DNA from: Oceanirhabdus seepicola
GTDB lineage: Bacteria; Bacillota; Clostridia; Clostridiales; Clostridiaceae
Length of the DNA: 64,000 nucleotides
Assembly: GCF_023684385.1 (NCBI RefSeq)
Contig: NZ_JAGSOJ010000006.1
Location: 124,001-188,000, forward strand
Reading direction: 5' to 3'
The notes below the pieces were generated by a model. The model searched no databases, was not told the origin of the DNA, and was given only the letters and a program-made list of their open reading frames with translations. The stretch's first letter is position 1. Each line of letters opens with the position of its first letter. Shown here piece by piece: positions 34,802 to 43,921 of this stretch. Both the position numbers and the translations under genes were made by a program.

Positions 34802-36176
34802 TAGTCTTAAAAAGAATCTCATGTATATGTTTGTTTGTACTATAGGGGTTCAAATAGTGAATTTAATAATAATCATATATATAAGTAGAGTATTGTCTGT
34901 TGATGTAGTTGGTTTGGTCAATTTAAGCCAAGCTATTATACTTTATTTTACCCTTTTAACACTCTTCGGATTTCAAACGCTTGGTTCTAAAGAAGTTGTA
35001 AAAAGTGTAGAAAAAGATGAGATAGTTTATTCAGTAATATCAATAAGAATGATTATTGCATTATTATCAATAGTGGTAATTGCAATTATAGCCATGTTAA
35101 TGACAAAAGGAGAGAGTTTCAGCACAATATTATTATTATATTCTTTAACATTAATACCTTTATGTTTTAATCTTGATTGGTTCTTTACTGGCATATATGA
35201 AATGAAGCATAATGGAGTATTTAATGTAATAAAAGTAATAATACCATTATGTATTATTGTAGCGTTTCTTAAAAGTGATAGCGATGTATATGTTATACCA
35301 ATTGCTTTTTTAATAGGATTGATTATGGCTGGATGTTATCATATTTATAAATTTAAAAGTAAGGGTTTTTCCTTTAGTAAAAGGGATAGAATGAAGCGCA
35401 AACTATTATTGACAATGGCTCTTCCATTTGTTATGACTAGTATACTATCTACAATCAATGGAAATGTTGATACAATAATGGTTGGAGAACTTTTGAATGA
35501 GCATGAACTAGGAATCTATTCGAATTCATATAAATTAATTTTCTTTCTCATAAGTATGATTGCAGTTTTATTTAATGTTACATATCCTAAGTTAACAAAA
35601 CTTAAAGGACAGGAATTGAGAAGCTTCTTTGGATTGCTAACTAGAGTTGTAATTATGTTTGCAATACCTATTTCAATTGGAGGTTTCATCTTTTCAAAAG
35701 AGATACTGGTTTTATTATTTGGGAAAAAATATATTGAAGGAAGTATGACTCTTAAAATACTTATGATATATTTTATGGTTTTATTTATAAGAGAGTTATG
35801 TGCATACAGTTTAAATGCTTGGGGAAAAGAAAGAATTTATCTAAAGATAATAGGAATTTCAGCCATAGCAAATATTATAATAAATTATATTGCAATAACA
35901 AATATTGGAATAGAGGGAGCTGCATTATCAACGTTATTTTGTGAGATTATGACGTTTGTATTAATGGCATTAAGTGTTAGAGAAAATGTGAATTTATCTT
36001 ATTTAAAAGAAACAATAAAAATATTACCAGCTATTTGTTTATTAACTGCTATTTTGATTGTTTTTAAAATAGCTGAAATTAATATAATTTTAGTTATCCC
36101 AATTAGTATTTTGGTGTACTTTGGGGTGTTGTACAAAAGTGGGTATCTGAATACATTACGTACATTTTTAAAATAG
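34788..36176 (+). CDS. Polysaccharide flippase 3 (Wzx-like)
   Basis: 462 residues, 12-14 helices. PST-family features: IVNLIIIIYISRVLSVDVVGLV and SILSTINGNVDTIMVGELLNEHELGIYSNS. The third flippase of the locus and the most distant from the initiating genes' start, but next to WecG. It overlaps the end of the WecG-type gene, so the pair is co-translated. Confidence 0.87.
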   Translation: MNTNSSLKKNLMYMFVCTIGVQIVNLIIIIYISRVLSVDVVGLVNLSQAIILYFTLLTLFGFQTLGSKEVVKSVEKDEIVYSVISIRMIIALLSIVVIAIIAMLMTKGESFSTILLLYSLTLIPLCFNLDWFFTGIYEMKHNGVFNVIKVIIPLCIIVAFLKSDSDVYVIPIAFLIGLIMAGCYHIYKFKSKGFSFSKRDRMKRKLLLTMALPFVMTSILSTINGNVDTIMVGELLNEHELGIYSNSYKLIFFLISMIAVLFNVTYPKLTKLKGQELRSFFGLLTRVVIMFAIPISIGGFIFSKEILVLLFGKKYIEGSMTLKILMIYFMVLFIRELCAYSLNAWGKERIYLKIIGISAIANIIINYIAITNIGIEGAALSTLFCEIMTFVLMALSVRENVNLSYLKETIKILPAICLLTAILIVFKIAEINIILVIPISILVYFGVLYKSGYLNTLRTFLK

Positions 36177-36190
36177 ATTGGAGAAAGAAT

Positions 36191-37324
36191 ATGGTTAATT
36201 ATTGTGTTTTATATCCTAATACTAGTAATGTAAATCTTGTGAAAGATATGGGAATGATTCCATATAAACTTTATAAGTCATATGGGTATAATTCTTGGAT
36301 TACATGTTATAACCAAGACGAATATTCCTATTTAGAAGATGAAGTTAAAGGACTTAAGATAGAATTTCTAAAAAAAATATTTAATAATTATATATTAGAT
36401 GGATGTTTATATTTATTAAAAAATAGTAAGAAAATCGATATACTTCAAATATTCCATATGACATCATATTCAGTAGTATATTCAATGGTTTATAAGTTCT
36501 TTAACAGGAAAGGGAAGATCTATCTTAAACTTGATTGCAGTGAAAAGCTGATCGAACGATTAGATAGTATGAACACTATAGAGAGAAAATTTATTGAAGC
36601 TTACTTAAAAAGAGTTGATATTATAAGCGCTGAACAGGAGAGACTCATAGAACCATTAAAAGAGAGATTTGGTGAGTTTGGAAGTAAACTTATTCATATT
36701 ACAAATGGTGTAGACTTAGATTGGGTAAATGAGATTAATAATGAAGAAAAGTTTGAGAAAGAAAATTCATTTCTTCACGTGGCTAGATTAGGATCAGAAG
36801 AGAAAAAAACAGAGAATATTTTAAAGGCATTTAAAGAATTCTCTAAAACCAATACCAATTGGAAATTAGTATTGGTGGGTCCAATGGAGGAGAGGTTTAA
36901 AAAGTTCTATAAAATATTTTTAGAAGAAAATAAGGATTTAAATGATAGAATCATTTATAAAGGAGAAATAAGAGAGAGAAAAGCTCTTTATAATATCTAT
37001 AAAAAGACAAAAGCATTTATACTAAATTCAGAATTTGAAAGTTTTGGTTTTGTTCTTATTGAAGCAGCATTATTTAAAAATATGATAATATCAACGGATG
37101 TTGGAGTTGCAGAAGAATTAAAGATTCATGGAAATGTTGAAATTATAAAATATGATGATATAAAAGTCATTAAGGATGCCATGGTGAAAGTGGTGAATGA
37201 TAAAGATATAGAAGAGAAAGGGATAGAAAATAGAGAACTTATCGAGAAGAAATATAATTATGATGTTATTATAAAAAAATTGAAGAGTTCTTTTGATAAA
37301 AGTATTAATTCATGCAAACAATAA
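36191..37324 (+). CDS. Glycosyltransferase family 4
   Basis: 377 residues. GT-B with HITNGVDLDWVNE, HVARLGSEEKKTENILKAF and the donor motif SEFESFGFVLIEAALFKN. It begins after GGAGAAAG. Last transferase of the locus; a nitroreductase and a terminator follow. Confidence 0.87.
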   Translation: MVNYCVLYPNTSNVNLVKDMGMIPYKLYKSYGYNSWITCYNQDEYSYLEDEVKGLKIEFLKKIFNNYILDGCLYLLKNSKKIDILQIFHMTSYSVVYSMVYKFFNRKGKIYLKLDCSEKLIERLDSMNTIERKFIEAYLKRVDIISAEQERLIEPLKERFGEFGSKLIHITNGVDLDWVNEINNEEKFEKENSFLHVARLGSEEKKTENILKAFKEFSKTNTNWKLVLVGPMEERFKKFYKIFLEENKDLNDRIIYKGEIRERKALYNIYKKTKAFILNSEFESFGFVLIEAALFKNMIISTDVGVAEELKIHGNVEIIKYDDIKVIKDAMVKVVNDKDIEEKGIENRELIEKKYNYDVIIKKLKSSFDKSINSCKQ

Positions 37325-37342
37325 ACTCAAAGGAGTGATTGT

Positions 37343-37906
37343 ATGGATTTTTATAATGTAATAGAAAATCGAGTAAGTTACAAGAAATTTAAGAATGATA
37401 GTATTGATAGAGATAGTCTTCAGAGAATGATAAATAGTGCTATGAATTCTCCATCGTATAAAAATAATACTTCATATAAGATAATAATAGTTGAAGATGA
37501 TAATATCAAAAACTCTTTAAGTAACTGTATAAGAAATAGTACTTCTGAAATGAGTGAAGCTGTGAAAGATACACCAGTAACATGTGTAGTTATTGGAAAA
37601 CCAGAAAATTCAGGAGTTATGAATGGCAAAGATTTTTACCTTATGGATGGAGCAATAGCTATGGAACATTTTGTTCTTAGTGCAGCGGCAGAAGGATACG
37701 GTACTTGTTGGGTAACTGAATTTGATGAAAACGAAATAAAAAGAATGTTAAATATCCCTTCAGACTATAAAGTAATCGCTCTAACACCAGTAGGAAAACC
37801 TAATGAAACTAAAGAATCACATGTAAAAAAAGATGTAAGAGAATATGTTTTTATGAATGAATTTAATGAACCATTTACAATTAATGATAGCGCCCTAAAA
37901 TATTAA
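37343..37906 (+). CDS. Nitroreductase-family FMN oxidoreductase
   Basis: 187 residues, a single-domain FMN-dependent NAD(P)H oxidoreductase: ENRVSYKKFKN at the N-terminus (FMN phosphate Arg), NSPSYKNNTSYKIIIVED, DGAIAMEHFVLSAAAEGYGTCWV, and VGKPNE near the end. The physiological substrate is unknown. It lies 18 bases after the last glycosyltransferase and before a terminator, so it may end the polysaccharide transcript without a role in that pathway. Confidence 0.88.
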   Translation: MDFYNVIENRVSYKKFKNDSIDRDSLQRMINSAMNSPSYKNNTSYKIIIVEDDNIKNSLSNCIRNSTSEMSEAVKDTPVTCVVIGKPENSGVMNGKDFYLMDGAIAMEHFVLSAAAEGYGTCWVTEFDENEIKRMLNIPSDYKVIALTPVGKPNETKESHVKKDVREYVFMNEFNEPFTINDSALKY

Positions 37907-37939
37907 AAAAGCGAAACATTCTCAATTCTCCGTTTTTTT

Positions 37940-37964
37940 AGCACGGTTTGCCGTGCTTCTTTTA
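37940..37964 (+). terminator. Rho-independent terminator at the end of the polysaccharide locus
   Basis: AGCACGG / CCGTGCT stem with loop TTTG, then TCTTTT. Confidence 0.88.
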
Positions 37965-38006
37965 TGTTTTAATTGCTATGGTATGATAAAGTGATAACAG
38001 AGGTTA

Positions 38007-38021
38007 TATATTCAGAAAATT
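38007..38021 (+). promoter_or_regulatory. Candidate CodY box upstream of hutH
   Basis: TATATTCAGAAAATT matches the CodY consensus AATTTTCNGAAAATT at 13 of 15 positions. It lies 24 bases upstream of the predicted -35 element. CodY represses histidine-use genes in Bacillus, which supports the call by analogy. A shorter palindrome TCAGAAAATTCTGA (38012-38025) overlaps it. Confidence 0.5.
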
Positions 38022-38045
38022 CTGATAATTATGTTTTGGGTTTTT

Positions 38046-38073
38046 TTGATGTACAATAAAGAAAATTTATAAT
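38046..38073 (+). promoter_or_regulatory. Candidate sigma-A promoter of the hut operon
   Basis: TTGATG, 16-bp spacer, TATAAT, 37 bases before the hutH start. Confidence 0.6.
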
Positions 38074-38109
38074 TTTTATAATATTGAGAAAATTAAGGAG
38101 GTAAATTAA

Positions 38110-39633
38110 ATGGGGAAAATAGTAATAGATGGGAAGAGTTTGACGATAGAAAAGGTTGTACATATTGCTAGAGGGAATGAAGAGGTTATTATCAGTGAAG
38201 ATGCATATGACAAAGTAAGGGAATCAAGAAAAATAGTTGATGAAATAGTTAAGAATGATGTGGTTAAATATGGAATAACAACTGGGTTTGGTAAGTTCGC
38301 GGATGTTACAATCACACAAGAAGATTGTAAAACCTTACAAAGGAACCTCATAATATCACATGCATGTGGTTTTGGTGAACCATTTTCCATTGATGAAACA
38401 AGGGCTATAATGCTTCTAAGAATCAATAATCTTGTTAAAGGGTACTCTGGGATTAGAGTTGAAACTTTAAATACATTAATTGATATGTTGAATAAGGGAG
38501 TTACACCTATAATACCTCAGAAAGGATCGTTAGGAGCTTCAGGCGATTTAGCACCTTTAGCCCATATGGTATTACCAATGTTGGGAGAAGGGGAAGCAGT
38601 ATTTAATGGGGAGCGAATGACTGGTAAAAAAGCAATGGAACTAGCAGGAATTGATATAATTGAACTAACTGCTAAAGAAGGGCTTGCTTTAATAAATGGA
38701 ACACAAGTTATGACTGCTGTGGGTGTATTAGCTTTATATGATTCTAAGATATTACTTGAAGCTGCAGATATAACATCAGCATTAACATTAGAAGCTTTAA
38801 GAGGTATAAGGGATGCCTTTAACCCAGCAATACATGAAATTAGACCTCATCAAGGGCAAATTAATACTGCAGAGAATATGCTTAAACTTGTGGAAGGAAG
38901 TACTTTTATTACTTCACAAGGGGACATAAGAGTACAGGATGCATATTCATTAAGATGCATACCGCAAGTTCATGGAGCATCAAAAGATGCATATAGGTAT
39001 GTAAGAGAAAAAGTTGAAATTGAGATAAATTCAGTTACCGATAATCCTATTATTACTAGGGAAGGAGAGGTATACTCCGGTGGTAATTTCCATGGTCAAC
39101 CAATGGCAATAATATTTGATTTCCTTGGTATCGCAATGTCTGAGATTGGGAATATTTCAGAACGAAGATTAGAGCGATTAATAAATTATCAGTTAAATGA
39201 TCTACCTGCATTTTTAGTTAAAAAGGGTGGTTTAAACTCTGGATATATGATAACTCAATATGCTGCAGCTGCATTAGTATCTGAGAATAAGGTACTAGCA
39301 CATCCAGCTTCAGTTGATTCGATTCCTTCTTCAGCTAATCAGGAAGATCATGTTAGTATGGGAACAATTGCAGCTAGAAAAGCTAGAGACATAATTAATA
39401 ACACATATAGGGTTGTAGCAACAGAGATGATGGCTGCATGTCAAGCTATAGACTTTAGAGAAGGATTTAAGCTTGGGGAGGCAACACAAACTGCTTACAA
39501 TGAGATTAGAAAAGAAGTACAATTTATAGAAGAGGATATTGTAATGTATAAAGATCTTGATTTATGTACAGAGTTATTGAAAAGCGAGAAAATCAATAAT
39601 GCTGTTAATGATATAATTAAAATTAACATTTAG
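38110..39633 (+). CDS. hutH: Histidine ammonia-lyase
   Basis: Deaminates L-histidine to urocanate, first step of histidine degradation, in the cytoplasm. 507 residues, normal for HutH. The autocatalytic MIO cofactor forms from A143-S144-G145 in GSLGASGDLAPLAH. YGITTGFG near residue 54 and SSANQEDHVSMGT (substrate-binding) are both present. The start follows AAGGAGG by 8 bases. It is the first gene of hutH-ftcD-hutI behind a sigma-A promoter and CodY box. Urocanase (hutU) is not in this cluster. Confidence 0.97.
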   Translation: MGKIVIDGKSLTIEKVVHIARGNEEVIISEDAYDKVRESRKIVDEIVKNDVVKYGITTGFGKFADVTITQEDCKTLQRNLIISHACGFGEPFSIDETRAIMLLRINNLVKGYSGIRVETLNTLIDMLNKGVTPIIPQKGSLGASGDLAPLAHMVLPMLGEGEAVFNGERMTGKKAMELAGIDIIELTAKEGLALINGTQVMTAVGVLALYDSKILLEAADITSALTLEALRGIRDAFNPAIHEIRPHQGQINTAENMLKLVEGSTFITSQGDIRVQDAYSLRCIPQVHGASKDAYRYVREKVEIEINSVTDNPIITREGEVYSGGNFHGQPMAIIFDFLGIAMSEIGNISERRLERLINYQLNDLPAFLVKKGGLNSGYMITQYAAAALVSENKVLAHPASVDSIPSSANQEDHVSMGTIAARKARDIINNTYRVVATEMMAACQAIDFREGFKLGEATQTAYNEIRKEVQFIEEDIVMYKDLDLCTELLKSEKINNAVNDIIKINI

Positions 39634-39646
39634 GAGGAGAAGAATT

Positions 39647-40543
39647 ATGGCAAAGTTAATTGAATGTATACCAAATTTTAGTGAAGGAAGAGATTTGGAG
39701 AAAGTTGAAAAAATAGTAAATGTATTGAGAGGAAGAGACGGAGTCAAACTTCTTGACTACTCATCAGATAGTGATCACAATAGGACAGTTGTCACAGTGA
39801 TAGGGGATCCTGCTAAATTAGAGGAGGCTATAGTAGAATTCGCTGGAGTTGTTTATGAAAATATAGATATGACAAAGCATGAGGGTGGTCATCCAAGAAT
39901 GGGAGCATTAGATGTTGTTCCATTTGTACCAATAAGTGATGTAACAATGGATGAATGTAAAGAAATGGCTAATAGGGTTGGAGAAAAAATTGGAGAGATG
40001 TATAGTGTGCCTGTATACTTATATGAAGAAGCAGCTACTGCAACTCATAGAAAGAATCTAGCAAAAGTTAGGAAAGGTCAATATGAAGGATTCTTTGAGA
40101 AAATAAAAGAAGAACAATGGAAACCTGATTTTGGTCCAATAGAAATGAATGAGAAGTCAGGATGTACAGCAATAAGTGCTAGAGTGCCACTAGTTGCATT
40201 CAATGTGAATCTTGGTACAGATAACCTAGAAGTTGCAACAAAGATAGGTAAGGTTGTTAGACATATAGGTGGTGGATTAAGATATGTTAAGGCAATGGGT
40301 GTTATGCTTGAGGAGAGAAATATCGCACAAGTATCAATGAATCTTGTTAATTATGAAAAAACTGCTGTATATAGAGCATTTGAAATGATTAAGATGGAAG
40401 CTAAGAGATATGGAGTACCAGTTGTGGGAAGTGAGGTTATAGGGCTAGTTCCAATGGCTGCATTAATAGGATGTGCTGAATACTATCTTCAGATTGAGAA
40501 CTTCTCTATGGATCAAATTTTAGAAAAGAGAGTTATGGAATAG
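39647..40543 (+). CDS. ftcD: Glutamate formimidoyltransferase (monofunctional)
   Basis: Moves the formimino group from N-formimino-L-glutamate to tetrahydrofolate, giving glutamate. 298 residues, only the transferase half; the cyclodeaminase is the separate gene at 41910. Family segments are ECIPNFSEGRD, TVTVIGDP-like RTVVTVIGDP, HEGGHPRMGALDVVPFVP with the catalytic His region, and LGTDNLEVATKI. ATG follows AGGAGG. 13 bases after hutH. Confidence 0.95.
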   Translation: MAKLIECIPNFSEGRDLEKVEKIVNVLRGRDGVKLLDYSSDSDHNRTVVTVIGDPAKLEEAIVEFAGVVYENIDMTKHEGGHPRMGALDVVPFVPISDVTMDECKEMANRVGEKIGEMYSVPVYLYEEAATATHRKNLAKVRKGQYEGFFEKIKEEQWKPDFGPIEMNEKSGCTAISARVPLVAFNVNLGTDNLEVATKIGKVVRHIGGGLRYVKAMGVMLEERNIAQVSMNLVNYEKTAVYRAFEMIKMEAKRYGVPVVGSEVIGLVPMAALIGCAEYYLQIENFSMDQILEKRVME

Positions 40544-40554
40544 GAGGGATATAA

Positions 40555-41793
40555 TTGTCTATTATCATTAAAAACATAGATTGTCTTGTGACTTGTAAAG
40601 GTGAAGGACCTAAAAAAGGCAAAGAGATGATGGAAGCTGGAATAATTGAGAATGGATTTATAGTAATTGAAGAAGATAGAATAATAAAAATAGGTAGTGG
40701 TGATGGGTATAAGGAACATATTAAGAACCACACAGAGATTATAGATGGAAGAGGTAAAACCGTTACACCAGGATTGATAGATTGTCATACTCATGTTGTT
40801 TATGGTGGGTCAAGAGAAAGAGAACTTCCACTAAAATTAAAAAAAGTTGGATATATTGAGATATTGAAAAGTGGTGGTGGAATATTAAGCTCTGTAAGAC
40901 ACACAAGGGAAGCCACTACAGCAGAGTTAGTTGAACAAGCGGAAAAGAGACTAGATACTATGTTAGCTCACGGGACAACAACAATTGAGAGTAAATCAGG
41001 GTATGGGTTAGATTTTGAGAGTGAGATAAAGTGTTTAGAGGTAAATAAAATATTGAATGAGAAACACCATATTGATATTGTATCTACATTCTTAGGGGCT
41101 CATGCAATACCTATGGAGTATAAAGAAGATAGAGAAAAATATATAAACATTGTAATTAACCAGATGTTACCTCATGTTGCTGAGAATAATCTTGCAGAGT
41201 ATATTGATGTGTTCTGTGAAAAAGGGGTATACACAGTTGAAGAATCAAGAAGAATATTAAAAGCAGGTCAGGAAAAGGGACTTAAGGCCAAAATTCATGC
41301 TGATGAAGTTGTATCAATTGGAGGGGCAGAACTAGCTGGTGAAGTTAAAGCAGTATCAGCTGAACATCTTGTTGCAATTTCAGATGATGGAATTAAATCC
41401 TTGAGTGATAATAATGTAATTGCTGTATTATTACCTTCGACTTCATTCTATTTAATGTTAGATCATTTTGCAAAAGCTAGAAAGATTATTGAAGGTGATG
41501 TGGCAGTAGCACTTTCAACAGATTGTAATCCAGGAACATCTCCTACTGAATCATTACAAACTGTGATGACATTTGCATGTTTTGGAATGGGAATGTTTCC
41601 AGAAGAAATAATAAATGCTATGACATATAATGCAGCTTGTGCTATTAACAGGCAAGATGAAATAGGAAGTATTGAGATAGGGAAAAAGGCTGATGTTGCT
41701 ATTTTTGATAGTAAGGATTTGAATTATTTAATGTATCATTTTGGAATTAATCAGATAGATAAAGTAATCAAAGATGGAAAAATCGTAATATAA
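40555..41793 (+). CDS. hutI: Imidazolonepropionase
   Basis: Hydrolyses 4-imidazolone-5-propanoate to N-formimino-L-glutamate. 412 residues, amidohydrolase fold. The metal ligands and substrate residues are visible in DCHTHVVYGGSRERE, ESKSGYGLDFESE, KIHADEVVSIGGAELAG and LSTDCNPGTSPTESLQ. It uses a TTG start 6 bases after AGGAGGG; there is no ATG nearby. Its substrate is the product of urocanase, which is missing here. Confidence 0.95.
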   Translation: MSIIIKNIDCLVTCKGEGPKKGKEMMEAGIIENGFIVIEEDRIIKIGSGDGYKEHIKNHTEIIDGRGKTVTPGLIDCHTHVVYGGSRERELPLKLKKVGYIEILKSGGGILSSVRHTREATTAELVEQAEKRLDTMLAHGTTTIESKSGYGLDFESEIKCLEVNKILNEKHHIDIVSTFLGAHAIPMEYKEDREKYINIVINQMLPHVAENNLAEYIDVFCEKGVYTVEESRRILKAGQEKGLKAKIHADEVVSIGGAELAGEVKAVSAEHLVAISDDGIKSLSDNNVIAVLLPSTSFYLMLDHFAKARKIIEGDVAVALSTDCNPGTSPTESLQTVMTFACFGMGMFPEEIINAMTYNAACAINRQDEIGSIEIGKKADVAIFDSKDLNYLMYHFGINQIDKVIKDGKIVI

Positions 41794-41824
41794 AAATTAA
41801 TCAAAAAAATCTTATTTTTTTTTA

Positions 41825-41853
41825 TTGACAGAAATACCTGTATCCCCCATAAT
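41825..41853 (+). promoter_or_regulatory. Strong internal sigma-A promoter before fchA
   Basis: Perfect TTGACA, 17-bp spacer, CATAAT (one mismatch). It lies between hutI and fchA and gives the last two genes their own transcript. Confidence 0.75.
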
Positions 41854-41868
41854 GAAATCGTTAAGAAA

Positions 41869-41883
41869 AATTTTCTGAGTATT
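41869..41883 (+). promoter_or_regulatory. Candidate CodY box just after the fchA promoter start
   Basis: AATTTTCTGAGTATT matches the CodY consensus at 13 of 15 positions. It lies 15-30 bases downstream of the -10, a roadblock position. The second CodY-like site in the same cluster strengthens both. Confidence 0.5.
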
Positions 41884-41909
41884 TTCATGTTAATTAAGGA
41901 GGAATAGCC

Positions 41910-42554
41910 ATGCTAGATAACAAAAAAGTCAATGAATTCATTGATGAGTTGGCATCGAATTCACCTGCTCCAGGTGGTGGAAGTGTTGCAGCGTTGAGTG
42001 CAAGTATTGGAGCTGCTTTAACATCAATGGTTTTTAGCTTAACGGTAGGGAAAAAAGCTTACAAAAATATGAGTGAAGAGGATCAGAAACGAGTAGATAA
42101 TACTCTTGAAGAGGCTCAAGCACTTAAGGATGAATTTTTAACCCTTATGAATAAGGATACTGAGGAATTCATGGAAGTAATGAAAGCTTACAAGCTACCT
42201 AAAGAGACTGATGAGGAAAAGGCTTTAAGGAAAGAAAAAATTGAGGAAGCATATAAGAGAGCTATGCTTATTCCAATGATTGTTGGAGAAAAATCATTTG
42301 ATATGTATAACCTTATAGAAACAGCATGTGAACTTGGAAATAAGAATGCTATTTCAGATGCAGGTGTTGCTGCATTGATGATTCAGAGCGCAATAGAAGG
42401 TGCTGTATTAAATGTTAAAATAAATCTTACTGCTATAAGTAATGAGCAGTTTAAGAATGAGACTATAGAAAAATGTAATCACATAGTAAATCAAGGTAAG
42501 TTGAAATGTGAAAAAATTCAATCAATAGTAAATGAAAAAATCGGAATAAATTAA
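41910..42554 (+). CDS. fchA: Formimidoyltetrahydrofolate cyclodeaminase
   Basis: Releases ammonia from 5-formimino-THF to give 5,10-methenyl-THF. 214 residues, all-helical family. The diagnostic segment SPAPGGGSVAALSASIGAAL is at residues ~18-37; GVAALMIQSAIEGAVLNV is near the end. Follows AAGGAGG and the promoter at 41825. Pairs with the separate FtcD. Confidence 0.94.
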   Translation: MLDNKKVNEFIDELASNSPAPGGGSVAALSASIGAALTSMVFSLTVGKKAYKNMSEEDQKRVDNTLEEAQALKDEFLTLMNKDTEEFMEVMKAYKLPKETDEEKALRKEKIEEAYKRAMLIPMIVGEKSFDMYNLIETACELGNKNAISDAGVAALMIQSAIEGAVLNVKINLTAISNEQFKNETIEKCNHIVNQGKLKCEKIQSIVNEKIGIN

Positions 42555-42571
42555 TACTCGGGGGAACAGGT

Positions 42572-43789
42572 ATGAACAATCAAGTAGTGAATATTAATCC
42601 AGAAGTTATTGAGCCGGTAGTAAATAATAAAAGGGTTAAAAAAGCAATTGGTTTTGAAGGGTTTATTGCATTATTTTTGTTTTTAGGATTTTTTACGTAT
42701 TTAGGCTCTGTCATGGGAACAGCAAATATGCTACAGACTATGATGAATACAGCCTTTGATTTATTGATAAACACTGTATTTTATATAATGGCAATTTCAG
42801 TTTTAGCAGGTGCCGTAGCAGCTATTTTAACAGAGTTTGGAATTGTTGCATTAATTAATAAATGTTTATCTCTTTTAATGAAACCACTTTATAACCTTCC
42901 AGGAGCAGCGGCGCTTGGAATGGTAACAACTTATCTTTCAGATAATCCGGCTATACTAACATTAGCTAGTGATAAAGGATTTAAGAAATATTTTAAGAAG
43001 TTTCAATTACCAGCATTAACTAATATGGGTACAGCTTTCGGAATGGGACTAGTAGTTACTACTACTATGGCAATAAAAGTATCATCTACTGGAGAAAGTA
43101 TGGCAACCGCTGCACTTGTAGGAAATATAGGAGCTGTAGTTGGGAGTATTGTATCGGTTAGAATAATGATGATATTCACTAAGAAACGATTTGGAACAGA
43201 AGAGATGGCTGTTGAAAGTAATGGCGATGATTTAGATGTTATGAAGTTCAGAGAAGTTAGAGAAGGAAGTGTTTCATCTAGATTACTAGAAGCAATGCTT
43301 GATGGTGGTAAAGCAGGGGTGGAGCTTGGAATGGGCATAATTCCTGGAGTGCTTATAATATGTACAGTGGTAATGATGCTAACATATGGAGTGCCAGATG
43401 GAGGGTACACTGGAGCTGCATTCGAAGGAGTTAGACTTCTTCCTGCTATAGGAGAAATAGGGATATTTAAGACCATATTTGGATGGTTATTTGGATTTAC
43501 AAGTGGAGAAGCACTAGCTTTCCCTATTACAGCATTAGGTGCTGTTGGAGCCGCTTTAGGTCTTGTTGATCCATTACTTAAAAGTGGAACTATAGGTGGA
43601 AATGAGATTGCAGTATTCACAGCAATGGGAATGTGTTGGAGTGGATACTTAAGTACACATGTAGCAATGATGGACGGGCTTGGATGTAGAGACCTTACTG
43701 GTAAGGCTATATTGAGTCATACAGTTGGAGGTCTCTGTGCAGGAATTTCTGCCCACTGGATATATGTATTGATTACATCTTTGTTTTAA
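42572..43789 (+). CDS. Nucleoside-recognition-domain (CD0519/CD1768-like) membrane transporter
   Basis: 405 residues, about 9-10 membrane helices. The paired Gate/nucleoside-recognition-type segments are visible: LAGAVAAILTEFGIVALINKC with NLPGAAALGMVTTYLSDNPA, and GIIPGVLIICTVVMMLTYG with GWLFGFTSGEALAFPITALGAVGAALG. The family is known in clostridia without a firm substrate. Its place as the last gene with fchA suggests histidine or urocanate uptake, an inference from context only. Confidence 0.8.
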   Translation: MNNQVVNINPEVIEPVVNNKRVKKAIGFEGFIALFLFLGFFTYLGSVMGTANMLQTMMNTAFDLLINTVFYIMAISVLAGAVAAILTEFGIVALINKCLSLLMKPLYNLPGAAALGMVTTYLSDNPAILTLASDKGFKKYFKKFQLPALTNMGTAFGMGLVVTTTMAIKVSSTGESMATAALVGNIGAVVGSIVSVRIMMIFTKKRFGTEEMAVESNGDDLDVMKFREVREGSVSSRLLEAMLDGGKAGVELGMGIIPGVLIICTVVMMLTYGVPDGGYTGAAFEGVRLLPAIGEIGIFKTIFGWLFGFTSGEALAFPITALGAVGAALGLVDPLLKSGTIGGNEIAVFTAMGMCWSGYLSTHVAMMDGLGCRDLTGKAILSHTVGGLCAGISAHWIYVLITSLF

Positions 43790-43800
43790 TATTTGAGAAT

Positions 43801-43835
43801 AAAACACTTGAAAAGAAATTTTCAAGTGTTTTTTT
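43801..43835 (+). terminator. Rho-independent terminator of the hut cluster
   Basis: ACACTTGAAAA / TTTTCAAGTGT with loop GAAA, followed by seven T. Confidence 0.92.
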
Positions 43836-43921
43836 ATACTTGAGAATAAAAAATAAAGGGGATAAGCAATTTTTATAGAATAAGAAAGGGTGGTGTATAA
43901 TTCAATTGGGGTGAATAACTT

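Noticed and set aside
43003..43620. 205-codon antisense frame inside the transporter gene
   Set aside because: Shadow frame rich in Pro, Ser and Thr; no ribosome binding site; the sense frame is a clear membrane protein.
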